Positions 37,993-45,490 of a DNA stretch of 64,000 bases are shown here, in pieces; the stretch's first letter is position 1; every line of letters begins with the position of its first letter. A program made the translations under genes and the position numbers. Under the pieces are notes generated by a model. That model did no database searches. It was not told the DNA's origin and saw nothing but the letters and a program-made list of their open reading frames with translations. This DNA comes from Aliarcobacter sp. Lineage in GTDB: Bacteria; Campylobacterota; Campylobacteria; Campylobacterales; Arcobacteraceae. The stretch is taken from NCBI GenBank assembly GCA_028688995.1, contig JAQTXB010000013.1, positions 21,004 to 85,003 of the forward strand, given 5' to 3'.

Positions 37993-39213
37993 CTACTTTG
38001 ATAGTTCTTTAAATTCTGTTAAATCTTCTATAATTTTTACTGTTTGTTGGTCTATTGTTTCAAGTGAATTTTGTAATTTATCTGTAAACTTAGCGTCATA
38101 TTCATCAAGGCCTTGTTTAAATTTCCACTCAATTTTTTCCATATCACTTTTCATAGTTTCAATACTTTTTATAATATTTGAATAAATTGCTTTTAGATTA
38201 TCTGAACTTAAATTGTCCATATGTCCATTTAATTTTTCAATACTATTATTTAGTAATTGTGCACTTAATACATAAGAATCTTTTTGTTGTTCAAAACTTC
38301 TAATTGTTGTACTCATATTTAAAGTCATATCTTTTAACATGATTGATAGTTTTTCGTTATTATCAATATTATCATCAATTTTTGCAGATAATAAAACTTC
38401 TTTTTTCAAAATATCATCAAGTAGGGCAACTCTTTTTTCTATTAAAAGATTTATATTGTCCATTAGGTCACTTGAAGTTAATTTTTCAAATACTTCTGAC
38501 ATTTTAGAGAAGTTATCAAGATTACTTTTTATGTGAATTGATTCAATATCAATTCTTGTCCAGAAGAATGATTTTGTCTCTTCTTTGATTAAAAAAGTGT
38601 CATGTTCAAATCTGCTCATTCCTATTTTTTCAAAAAAAGTCCACCAAATTGATAAGAAAATACCATAAATAGAAACATAAAAAGCAGTTCCTACTCCACC
38701 TAAAAGTAATGAAATCTCTTTTTCTAAAGCATCTGTAGTTCCAGATGAAAAATCAGGCATACTAAGAGCAATTGATATAAAAGTTCCTAAAATACCAAGT
38801 GTTGGAAAAATTCCTGAGGCAATTGATGAAAAGTTTGTGTTTCTTAGATTACTTGTATAATCTTTTAAAAAGTCATCAACACTTCCATTTGCTTTTGTTA
38901 TATTATCAATAGTTAGTAAATTATTATCAACATAATCTTTTAAAGAAAAAAACATACTTTCATGTTGAGTTTTAAATTTGCATGAAACATGATATGCATT
39001 GTGTTTTATAAAAAATAGATAAATAAAATAGATAAATCCTATTAAAATCACACTATGAATTTCTACTTTTAATGGTAATTGACCTAAGTAGCATAAAACT
39101 ATAATTGCAAATAAGGCAGTTGGAACTGTAAGTAAAATAAATATTCTAGACATTGGTTTGCAAGTTGTTTGAAATTTAGTACCTAAATTTATAAAATTGT
39201 CACTTGATAACAT
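37993..39213 (-). CDS. MotA/TolQ/ExbB-like (ZorA-like) proton-channel protein with coiled-coil tail
   Basis: 406 residues. Membrane segments lie near 24-44, 48-68, 133-155 (FPTLGILGTFISIALSM) and 172-194 (GVGTAFYVSIYGIFLSIWW). The last two carry the Gly/Thr/Ser-rich faces of the MotA/TolQ family. A roughly 200-residue predicted coiled-coil tail (about 205-406) follows, which TolQ and MotA lack and ZorA has, although the ZorA tail is longer. It is upstream of, and likely co-transcribed with, the OmpA-like partner. The cell process powered by this unit is unknown. Confidence 0.75.
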   Translation of the reverse strand: MLSSDNFINLGTKFQTTCKPMSRIFILLTVPTALFAIIVLCYLGQLPLKVEIHSVILIGFIYFIYLFFIKHNAYHVSCKFKTQHESMFFSLKDYVDNNLLTIDNITKANGSVDDFLKDYTSNLRNTNFSSIASGIFPTLGILGTFISIALSMPDFSSGTTDALEKEISLLLGGVGTAFYVSIYGIFLSIWWTFFEKIGMSRFEHDTFLIKEETKSFFWTRIDIESIHIKSNLDNFSKMSEVFEKLTSSDLMDNINLLIEKRVALLDDILKKEVLLSAKIDDNIDNNEKLSIMLKDMTLNMSTTIRSFEQQKDSYVLSAQLLNNSIEKLNGHMDNLSSDNLKAIYSNIIKSIETMKSDMEKIEWKFKQGLDEYDAKFTDKLQNSLETIDQQTVKIIEDLTEFKELSK

Positions 39214-39383
39214 TAAAATTCCTTATAATAACGGATGTAAATTAATTTGGAAGTTTAGCATATTTATTATTTTATAACACAAAATTCCAGATTTAAGCGT
39301 AAATATTTGTAACTATTTTACAAATTTATAAGAATTAAAAGGTAAAATAGTAGCATTATGGAAATGAGGAATAATTTAAAACA

Positions 39384-40769
39384 ATGATAAAAAAAGTTTT
39401 GCCTTTATTATTAATATTAGCTAGCAGTTCATTTATTTATGCATCAACGCAAAAGTATACTATCTCTGTTTGTATTAATTCAGTTTTAGAAGATGCTATC
39501 AATTGTAAAAATAAAATTTTAGAAGATACTCCAATAGATGTATTTATCACAAAAGATAAAAGTGGAAAATATTTAACTGATTTTGGAATTTTTGCAGATG
39601 AAAATAGTGCAAAATATGCAATGAAATTTTCATCTACATTTGTGAAAAAACAAAGACCTTTTATAAAAAAATTATCAAATGAGATAATTGCTTTAAAATC
39701 TAAAAATGAGTTATTCATAGATTTAAGTGAAAAGTCAAATGAGACTGCAGAAAACAATGGGATTCCTGTAAAAAATGAAAGAAGAGGCGAAAAGATTTTA
39801 GAGATAGTATCTCCTAATCCAAAAGTAGAAGAGTTAAAATTTGTGGATTCATACCCTTTTTATGAGGGACAAAAGCTAGCAGAAGAACCACCTAAAAGAG
39901 TTAAAAAGCCAATTGTTTATACTAAAGATGAATTAAAATATATGGAAGAGTTAAGACAAATAAGTATGGAAGAGTTTGACAAAGCTGATGAAGAAAAAAA
40001 ACAAACAAAAACTCAATCTACAAAAATTCAAAAACCAATAGAAGAGCAAAATACTCCAACTGAAGAGATTGAAAAAGTAGAAGCTCCTAAAATTCAAAAG
40101 CCAGTAGAACCAATTGTTGAAAAAAATGTACCAAAACTTAGCGAGCATATTCAACATGTTCAAAGAGTTATAAATTATGAAAAAGCTGATAAAACAGAGG
40201 AAGTGGAAAAAATTGAAAAACCACGAGTTAAAAAAATAGTTGAAGTAAAAGAGCTAAAAAAAGAGAATAGTTCAGATTTCTTATCGAATGTATCTCAATA
40301 TGAACAACTTCTAATTGAAGTTGATTCAGTGACAAATAAAATGAGTTTAAAAGCAAAAATAAATGATGAATTTAAGGAACTTAAAACTTTTAGAGTATCA
40401 ACTGGAAAAGATAATATTGAAAAACCTTTTGGTGTAGGAAAAGTTTCAAAAATTTCACTAAATCCTATTTGGTATCCAACAGCTGATACAATTAAAAGCT
40501 TTAAAAAAAGAGGAATAAATCTTCCTAATAAAGTTCTTCCTGGAGATAAATATAACTATATGGGTGCAGCAAAAATAAATCTTACCCATGAAGTTGATGG
40601 AAAAAGCACTTTTAGAATACATGGTACTTTAAATGAAAAAACAATAGGAACAAATGAATCAGCTGGATGTATTAGAATGAAAAACAATGAAGTTGTACAA
40701 TTAGCAACTCTATTAAATAAGTTTTCAGATTTAAAAAGTTTGAATGATGTAAAAGTTATTTTGAAATAA
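39384..40769 (+). CDS. L,D-transpeptidase with SPOR-like N-terminal region
   Basis: 461 residues with a signal peptide (KVLPLLLILASSSFIYAS). An N-terminal SPOR-like region (about 25-95, KYTISVCINSV ... DFGIFADENSAKYAMKF) could bind glycan. A Lys/Glu/Pro-rich linker with the repeated IQKP(I/V)E motif (about 190-290) is disordered. The C-terminal YkuD domain (about 305-461) has catalytic His413 (FRIHG) and Cys429 (ESAGCIRM). It would make or attach 3-3 peptidoglycan cross-links, or cleave like Pgp enzymes, in the periplasm. The TetR gene follows 14 bases later. Confidence 0.85.
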   Translation: MIKKVLPLLLILASSSFIYASTQKYTISVCINSVLEDAINCKNKILEDTPIDVFITKDKSGKYLTDFGIFADENSAKYAMKFSSTFVKKQRPFIKKLSNEIIALKSKNELFIDLSEKSNETAENNGIPVKNERRGEKILEIVSPNPKVEELKFVDSYPFYEGQKLAEEPPKRVKKPIVYTKDELKYMEELRQISMEEFDKADEEKKQTKTQSTKIQKPIEEQNTPTEEIEKVEAPKIQKPVEPIVEKNVPKLSEHIQHVQRVINYEKADKTEEVEKIEKPRVKKIVEVKELKKENSSDFLSNVSQYEQLLIEVDSVTNKMSLKAKINDEFKELKTFRVSTGKDNIEKPFGVGKVSKISLNPIWYPTADTIKSFKKRGINLPNKVLPGDKYNYMGAAKINLTHEVDGKSTFRIHGTLNEKTIGTNESAGCIRMKNNEVVQLATLLNKFSDLKSLNDVKVILK

Positions 40770-40783
40770 AAGAGATAAAAAAT

Positions 40784-41350
40784 ATGATTAGTTCACGAGA
40801 TAAATTATTAGATGTTGCCTTTGATGAAATCTATCACAATGGATATACTGCAACATCTATTGATAAAATACTAAAACAAGCTTCAATGAATAAAGGCTCA
40901 ATGTATCACTATTTTAAATCAAAAAAAGAGTTGGGATTAGCTGTTGTAAATGAAAAAGTTAATTCTTATATTGAAGATAAATATTCTGTTTTATTAAAAT
41001 ATGAAGAGAATATTTGTGATGAACTAATGAAACTAATCAAAAATAGAAATAATTTTGATTTTACTTGTGGCTGTAAACTAAACAATCTTATGCAAGAGTT
41101 ATCACCAATTGATGAAGATTTTAAAATTGCTTTAGAAAAAGTATATTTTAGATTTGAAAATATTATTGAAGAGGTTTTAATAAAAGCTATAAATAAAGGT
41201 GAAATAAAACATAATGATACAAAAGCTTTATCAATGTTTGTAGTGGCTTCCCTAGAAGGTTGTTTAGGAACTGCAAAAAAATCTCAAGATGGTAACTATT
41301 TTCAAATTTGTATTTCTCAATTAGAACTATTTTTAAACTCACTTAAATAA
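40784..41350 (+). CDS. TetR-family transcriptional regulator
   Basis: 188 residues. The N-terminal HTH (about 8-55) has the TetR pattern: RDKLLDVAFDEIYHNGYTAT then SIDKILKQASMNKGSMYHYF. The C-terminal ligand domain includes CGCKLNNLMQELSP, resembling YcdC/AcuR-like members with Cys residues. It stands next to an EamA transporter gene whose promoter has two perfect copies of the palindrome TTGACTAATTAGTCAA, which is the likely operator. It follows the L,D-transpeptidase gene by 14 bases but probably has a separate function. Confidence 0.88.
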   Translation: MISSRDKLLDVAFDEIYHNGYTATSIDKILKQASMNKGSMYHYFKSKKELGLAVVNEKVNSYIEDKYSVLLKYEENICDELMKLIKNRNNFDFTCGCKLNNLMQELSPIDEDFKIALEKVYFRFENIIEEVLIKAINKGEIKHNDTKALSMFVVASLEGCLGTAKKSQDGNYFQICISQLELFLNSLK

Positions 41351-41370
41351 AATTATTTTTCTTTTTTAAT

Positions 41371-41388
41371 CTTGACTAATTAGTCAAG
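41371..41388. promoter_or_regulatory. Operator O1 (18-base palindrome) overlapping the -35 of the EamA gene
   Basis: CTTGACTAATTAGTCAAG is perfectly symmetrical. Bases 41372-41377 (TTGACT) serve as the -35 of a promoter whose -10 is TATAGT at 41396-41401 (18-base spacer). Binding here would block RNA polymerase. It is just after the TetR stop codon. Confidence 0.85.
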
Positions 41389-41395
41389 ATTTTGC

Positions 41396-41401
41396 TATAG
41401 T
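41396..41401 (+). promoter_or_regulatory. -10 box of the EamA-isochorismatase promoter
   Basis: TATAGT, 18 bases after TTGACT. The start of transcription would fall near 41408, inside operator O2. Confidence 0.65.
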
Positions 41402-41406
41402 TTTAC

Positions 41407-41422
41407 TTGACTAATTAGTCAA
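41407..41422. promoter_or_regulatory. Operator O2 (16-base palindrome) at the transcription start of the EamA gene
   Basis: TTGACTAATTAGTCAA, a second perfect copy, 35 bases centre to centre from O1. It lies 20 bases before the EamA start codon region. Confidence 0.85.
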
Positions 41423-41441
41423 TAAAATTAAAGGATTTGCA

Positions 41442-41442
41442 A
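41442..41442 (+). other. Start site choice of the EamA gene
   Basis: The ATG at 41442 has AAAGGA seven bases upstream (41430-41435), which supports this start. Confidence 0.7.
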
Positions 41443-42311
41443 TGCCTTATATCAGAAGATCAATTTTGCCATTTTGTTTTATATTTTTATATGGAAGTGG
41501 ATTTATTTTTGCCCAATATGGTTTGGTACATTCAACTCCAATGGCTTTTTTGGCAATAAGATTTTTAATCACTTTTTTGATTTTACTTTTGATTGCATAT
41601 TTTTTTAAAGTTACATTTCCTAAAACAAAAAAAGAGTTTTTTCAAATTGCAATTGCAGGAAGTTTAACGGTTGGAACTTTTTCAATAGGCGGATTTTTAT
41701 CTATGAGTTATGGAATATCAGGGGCAACAAATGCTTTAATTATTGCACTACAGCCAATAATAGTTACATTTTTAGCGTTAAAATTTTTGAATGAAAATAT
41801 AAATAAAAGAGTTTGGTTAGGATTAATTATTGGATTTATTGGAGTTGGATTTGTAGTATTTTCAAAACTTGATAGCTCATCTTCTTCATATCTTGGTTTA
41901 TTTTGGTCAATAGTTTCACTGTTGGGTTTGAGTTTTGGAAGTTTGTATCAAAAGAAATACTGTTCCCATATGAATGTTTTTTCAGGTGGGGCAATACAAA
42001 CTTTTAGTTCAATGATTTTAGTTCTTCCTTTTTTATTTTTTGAAGATATAAAAATAGATTGGAATACAGAGTTTTATATTTCAATGTTTTATATGGCAGT
42101 TGGAGTAAGTATTGGGGCATTATCACTATTATATATTATGATAAAAAATGGGGAAGTTTCAAAGGTATCTTCTATCTTTTATTTAGTTCCCGTAAGTGCA
42201 GCAATTGTTTCGTACTTTTTATTAGATGAAAAGTTAGAATTAAATGTAATAGTTGGAATAATAACAGTAATTATAGGAATAACATTAATCAATAAAAAGG
42301 AGAAAAAATGA
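41442..42311 (+). CDS. EamA/DMT-family drug/metabolite transporter
   Basis: 289 residues with about ten membrane segments in two homologous five-helix halves (first half about 8-140, second about 150-286), the EamA layout. Typical bits are PMAFLAIRFLITFLILLLI and FLNENINKRVWLGLIIGFIGVGFVV. It exports small metabolites or drugs across the inner membrane; the substrate is not known. It is under the TetR operators and overlaps the next gene's start by four bases (ATGA). Confidence 0.88.
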   Translation: MPYIRRSILPFCFIFLYGSGFIFAQYGLVHSTPMAFLAIRFLITFLILLLIAYFFKVTFPKTKKEFFQIAIAGSLTVGTFSIGGFLSMSYGISGATNALIIALQPIIVTFLALKFLNENINKRVWLGLIIGFIGVGFVVFSKLDSSSSSYLGLFWSIVSLLGLSFGSLYQKKYCSHMNVFSGGAIQTFSSMILVLPFLFFEDIKIDWNTEFYISMFYMAVGVSIGALSLLYIMIKNGEVSKVSSIFYLVPVSAAIVSYFLLDEKLELNVIVGIITVIIGITLINKKEKK

Positions 42312-42853
42312 ATAAAGCATTAATAATTATAGACATTCAAAACGACTATTTTCAAGGTGGAAATTGCGAGTTGGTAAATCCTGTGGAAGCTAGCTTAAAA
42401 GCAAAAGAGTTATTGGACTATTTTAGAAAAAATAAAATGCCAGTATTTCATGTGCAACATATAAATCTACGAAAAGGTGCAACATATTTTTTACCAAATA
42501 CAAAAGGTGTGGAGATACATGAAAATGTAAAACCCCTTGAAAATGAAATTATTATTCAAAAGAATTTTCCTAATAGTTTTTTAGAAACAAATTTAGAAGT
42601 AGAATTAGAAAAACTAAGTGTAACTGAATTAGTGATTTGTGGAATGATGAGTCATATGTGCATAGATTCAACAACCAGAGCAGCATTTGATTTAGGATTT
42701 GAGTGTACGGTTGCCCATGATGCTTGTACTACGAAAGATTTAGTCTTTTTAGATAAAAAAGTAAAAGCAAGTGAGGTTCATAACTCTTTTATGTCAGCAC
42801 TTGGGAGTATTTTCTCAAAAGTGCTTGACACAAAAAGTATAATAAACGAGTAG
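42308..42853 (+). CDS. Isochorismatase-family cysteine hydrolase
   Basis: 181 residues. Catalytic Asp9 (IIIDIQNDYF), Lys85 (IIIQKNFPNSF) and Cys118 (GMMSHMCIDSTTRAA) are present. The start overlaps the EamA stop codon, so the two are translationally coupled and share the TetR control. Such TetR-EamA-hydrolase modules may respond to, degrade and export a toxic amide or similar compound; that is inference. The pattern is close to YecD/StreptothricinH-type hydrolases. Confidence 0.85.
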   Translation: MNKALIIIDIQNDYFQGGNCELVNPVEASLKAKELLDYFRKNKMPVFHVQHINLRKGATYFLPNTKGVEIHENVKPLENEIIIQKNFPNSFLETNLEVELEKLSVTELVICGMMSHMCIDSTTRAAFDLGFECTVAHDACTTKDLVFLDKKVKASEVHNSFMSALGSIFSKVLDTKSIINE

Positions 42854-42859
42854 ATTTTT

Positions 42860-43609
42860 TTAAGATAAAAATAGTTTAATTGATATTGCAAAACTAATAA
42901 TTACAATAATTGGTCTAATAATTTTAGGCCCATTTTTAAGAACTAGTTTTGCACCAATTAACGCACCGCACATTTGTCCTACTCCCATACATAAACCAAT
43001 ACTCCAGTAAATTTTTCCAAAAAACATAAAAAAACAAAGTGAAGAGATATTACTTACAAAATTTAACACTTTAGCATGGGCAGTTGCTTTTGTTAGATTA
43101 AATCCTAACAGTGCAATAAATCCAATAGCAAAAAATGAACCAGTTGCTGGGCCAAAAAAACCATCATAAAAACCAACACCAAAAGCTAAAGTAAAACTAA
43201 ATAATATAACTGAAATACGTTTTTCTTTATCCATTGAACCAATATTAGGAGAAAATAGGAAATAAAATCCAATTATTATAAGTAAAACGGGAATAACTTG
43301 TTTTAAAATTGAAGCATCAATTTGTAAAAGAGCAAATCCACCTAAAGCTGCTCCTAAAAATGTAAGTATAATCATTGACTTCATCTCTTTTATATTAACC
43401 ATTTTTTTTCTAATAAAGTATGTGGCTGCCGTGAATGAACCAAAAGTTCCTTGAAGTTTGTTTGTTGCAAGTGCCGCTGCTGGTGGTATTCCCACATATA
43501 AAAGAGCAGGGATTGTTAATAATCCACCACCACCAGCAATTGTATCAATTAGTCCTGCTACAAAAGCAACACTAAAAAGAATTAAAAATATATCAAGTCC
43601 AAATTCCAT
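42860..43609 (-). CDS. TauE/SafE-family sulfite/anion exporter
   Basis: 249 residues with about eight membrane segments. The GLIDTIAGGGGLLTIPALLYVGIPP motif at the N-terminus and FYDGFFGPATGSFFAIGF in the middle are the two family repeats (quoted in parts: IDTIAGGGGLLTIPALL; YDGFFGPATGSF). Family members move sulfite, sulfoacetate or other organosulfur anions; the substrate here is unknown. It is convergent with the isochorismatase gene. Confidence 0.88.
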   Translation of the reverse strand: MEFGLDIFLILFSVAFVAGLIDTIAGGGGLLTIPALLYVGIPPAAALATNKLQGTFGSFTAATYFIRKKMVNIKEMKSMIILTFLGAALGGFALLQIDASILKQVIPVLLIIIGFYFLFSPNIGSMDKEKRISVILFSFTLAFGVGFYDGFFGPATGSFFAIGFIALLGFNLTKATAHAKVLNFVSNISSLCFFMFFGKIYWSIGLCMGVGQMCGALIGAKLVLKNGPKIIRPIIVIISFAISIKLFLS

Positions 43610-43705
43610 TATATATATCCTATTATTTGATGCGCAATTATAGTAAAAAAAATAATTAATAAAATAAAGAGTACAATATTACACCAAAATAAGGAGGACA
43701 AGATT

Positions 43706-44308
43706 ATGAAAAATATTGTAAAAATATTTAAGTTAAGTTTAGTAGTTGCTGGTTCTTTATCAGCTTTAACGAGTGCCGTGGTTGCACAAGAATTACCAAA
43801 TAGAGGTCCAATAGAGTTTTCAACTTATGATACAAATAAAGATGGATTCATAAGTGAAAAAGAGTTTAAAGAAATACAAGAAAAAAGAATAGCGCAAAAA
43901 GAATCTGCAGGAATGCCAATGAGAAATGCAGGAAATGCAGGTGAATTTGCAATGTTTGACACAAATAAAGATGGAAAATTGACTGAAATAGAGTTATTAA
44001 AAGGTCAAAATAAACAGATGCAAAATAATCAAGGAAACAGAGGTATGGGGCAAGGTATGATGGGTCAAGGCATGGGACAAGGGTTCAATATGCCAAACTT
44101 TGAAGATTTTGATTTAAATAAAGATGGAGTAATTAGTGCCAAAGAGATGGACGAAGCTCGAGAAAAAAGAATGGATGAAAAATCATCTGAAGGTAGAATG
44201 ATGAAAAATATGGGGAATCAACCACCATTTTCAGAGATTGATACTAACAAAGATGGAAATATTAGTAAAGAAGAGTTTTTGGCTCATCAAATGAAACAAA
44301 GACAATAA
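43706..44308 (+). CDS. Exported EF-hand calcium-binding protein
   Basis: 200 residues with a signal peptide (LSLVVAGSLSALTSAVVAQE). Four EF-hand loops appear: DTNKDGFISEKEF (about 43), DTNKDGKLTEIEL (about 88), DLNKDGVISAKEM (about 135) and DTNKDGNISKEEF (about 175). A Met/Gly/Gln-rich stretch (about 110-130, GMGQGMMGQGMGQGF) separates pairs two and three. It likely binds calcium, and possibly copper through the Met-rich part, in the periplasm. It has an AAGGAGG site. A hairpin follows. Confidence 0.88.
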   Translation: MKNIVKIFKLSLVVAGSLSALTSAVVAQELPNRGPIEFSTYDTNKDGFISEKEFKEIQEKRIAQKESAGMPMRNAGNAGEFAMFDTNKDGKLTEIELLKGQNKQMQNNQGNRGMGQGMMGQGMGQGFNMPNFEDFDLNKDGVISAKEMDEAREKRMDEKSSEGRMMKNMGNQPPFSEIDTNKDGNISKEEFLAHQMKQRQ

Positions 44309-44315
44309 TTCTATC

Positions 44316-44338
44316 TGAGGGTGTTTTTTACACCCTCA
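44316..44338 (+). terminator. Hairpin after the EF-hand gene
   Basis: TGAGGGTGT / ACACCCTCA, nine perfect pairs, loop TTTTT, seven bases past the stop codon. The following bases (ATATATAC) form no good U-tract. Confidence 0.5.
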
Positions 44339-44946
44339 ATATATACTAAGAGTTTTTTTATTCACATAATTATTTTTGTAATGTTATGAAATAGTTTCTC
44401 TTGAAGAACAAGTTCTTCGCTTTTCTTACTTTTTAGTTGTAAAAAGTAAGACAAAAAGCAACCAGACAAATTGTTGAAGGCAAAGCTACCCTACAGTTTT
44501 AGAATAAGTTTTCTGCCTTGCGGAACTCGTCGAAAGAGTGCATTTAGCACTTTTCTCTCCTCAAACAGTCCTCAGGCTTTTCCGAAAATTATTCTAAAAC
44601 TTCCGGTTTCAACAAAGTCTGGAAATCCCTAGTGTTCAAACTATCTTTTTTAAATTGAGTAAAGAGAAGTTATAAGTATAAAAATCAAAGTTGAATGTTT
44701 GTTTTCTCTTTTCGAAAAGGCTTGCAACTGTTTGAGTAAATAAATATGCTGGGAGCATATTTATTTATGAGTTTTGCAAGACAGAAAAGATAAAACAATA
44801 AGTGAAGGAACCCAAAGGGCTTCGAAGCTGTTGGTGGTTTTGCTTACTTTGTCCATACAAAGTGAGATATGTGAAAATATTTAATGTCAGAGTTGAGCAA
44901 AAAGTTGTTTATAATATGATTCGCTTTTTAATAGTATGTATAATTA
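44339..44946. repeat. Structured, GC-richer noncoding block with nested inverted repeats
   Basis: No ORF with a ribosome site is present. The main repeats are: GAAGAAC/GTTCTTC (44403-44418); CTTACTTTTT/AAAAAGTAAG (44425-44434 and 44441-44450); AGTTTTAGAATAAGTTTTC (44495-44513) against GAAAATTATTCTAAAACT (44584-44601), with AGTGC/GCACT (44537-44551) inside; AAATAAATATGCT/AGCATATTTATTT (44738-44750 and 44754-44766) with outer CTTGCAA/TTGCAAG pairing; GCTTCGAAGC (44819-44828); and CTTACTTTGT/ACAAAGTGAG (44843-44852 and 44857-44866). I counted 28 G/C in 44521-44580, far above the surroundings. It could be a noncoding RNA, a MITE-like relic or a dispersed intergenic repeat. Confidence 0.65.
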
Positions 44947-45183
44947 TTATTTGTGAATACCTTCAAGTCTAGATTTTAGCTTATTAATAGCCTCAACAAA
45001 ATTTTCAAATTGTTGCCAATCGTTAAAAGTTACTCTTTCACCTTTATGTGCTTCACCAATAGGCCCAATTACAATTTCTGGTACAGAATGATTGTCTAAA
45101 ACTTCAACTTGTCTTGGATTACATTCTACTCTGCTGTTGTTGTTTAACGATACTTCTTCATCAAAAAAAAATAGTGTTCCCAT
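44947..45183 (-). CDS. Small uncharacterised protein
   Basis: 78 residues, no signal peptide or membrane segment, ATG at 45183 with an AAAAGGAA-type site. The N-terminal half is polar and acidic (FFFDEEVSLNN), the middle has VPEIVIGPIGEAHKGERVTF, and the C-terminal helix (about 52-78) is amphipathic. Only one cysteine (about 22). I do not recognise the family. It lies between two unusual noncoding stretches and has no operon partner. Confidence 0.55.
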   Translation of the reverse strand: MGTLFFFDEEVSLNNNSRVECNPRQVEVLDNHSVPEIVIGPIGEAHKGERVTFNDWQQFENFVEAINKLKSRLEGIHK

Positions 45184-45307
45184 CTAATTATTCCTTTTTT
45201 TTTATTTATTACACACATTCTATATAAAAGACACTTAAAATTAAACGATAACTATACCTTTTAAAACAAGCATTTATAATGGAGATATACTAAAACATAT
45301 AATTTGA
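45184..45307. other. Noncoding stretch upstream of the small protein and the gene remnant
   Basis: AT-rich with no clear promoter or repeat. Together with the remnant that follows it forms the gap between the 78-residue protein gene and recQ. Confidence 0.4.
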
Positions 45308-45442
45308 TTAAAAAGTGATGAACCTGAAATTGAAGAGATTAAAAATGAACTTGAAAAGAAATTTCATACAAAAGTTAATTTGATTCCTTCTAATATTAAA
45401 AATACTCTTATTCAAAAATCTCGAAATAAGAGTAGATTTTAA
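45308..45442 (+). pseudogene. Gene remnant: 3' end of a lost protein, possibly ParB-like
   Basis: An open frame of 44 codons ends at TAA 45440-45442 but begins right after a stop codon and has no start codon or ribosome site. It reads DEPEIEEIKNELEKKFHTKV then NLIPSNIKNTLIQKSRNKSR. The first part resembles the C-terminal dimer helix and strand of ParB-type proteins ('lgtkV'). The upstream part of any such gene is missing. The similarity is weak and the stretch could be chance. Confidence 0.35.
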
Positions 45443-45490
45443 TAAAATTGATTTAACAAAACAACCTTTTACTAACCCCTTATTCAAACT

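Noticed and set aside
36976..39213. A complete Zorya defence system
   Set aside because: ZorC, ZorD or ZorE are not encoded within 10 kb on either side. Neighbouring genes are metabolic or cell-wall genes, so only the ZorAB-like pair is claimed.
40784..41350. TetR gene as part of the L,D-transpeptidase operon
   Set aside because: They are 14 bases apart, but the operators point to the downstream EamA operon, so functional linkage to the transpeptidase is not supported.
43706..44308. Possible membrane or transport role of the EF-hand protein
   Set aside because: Only a signal peptide and four EF-hands with a Met/Gly-rich linker are seen; no membrane segment beyond the signal.
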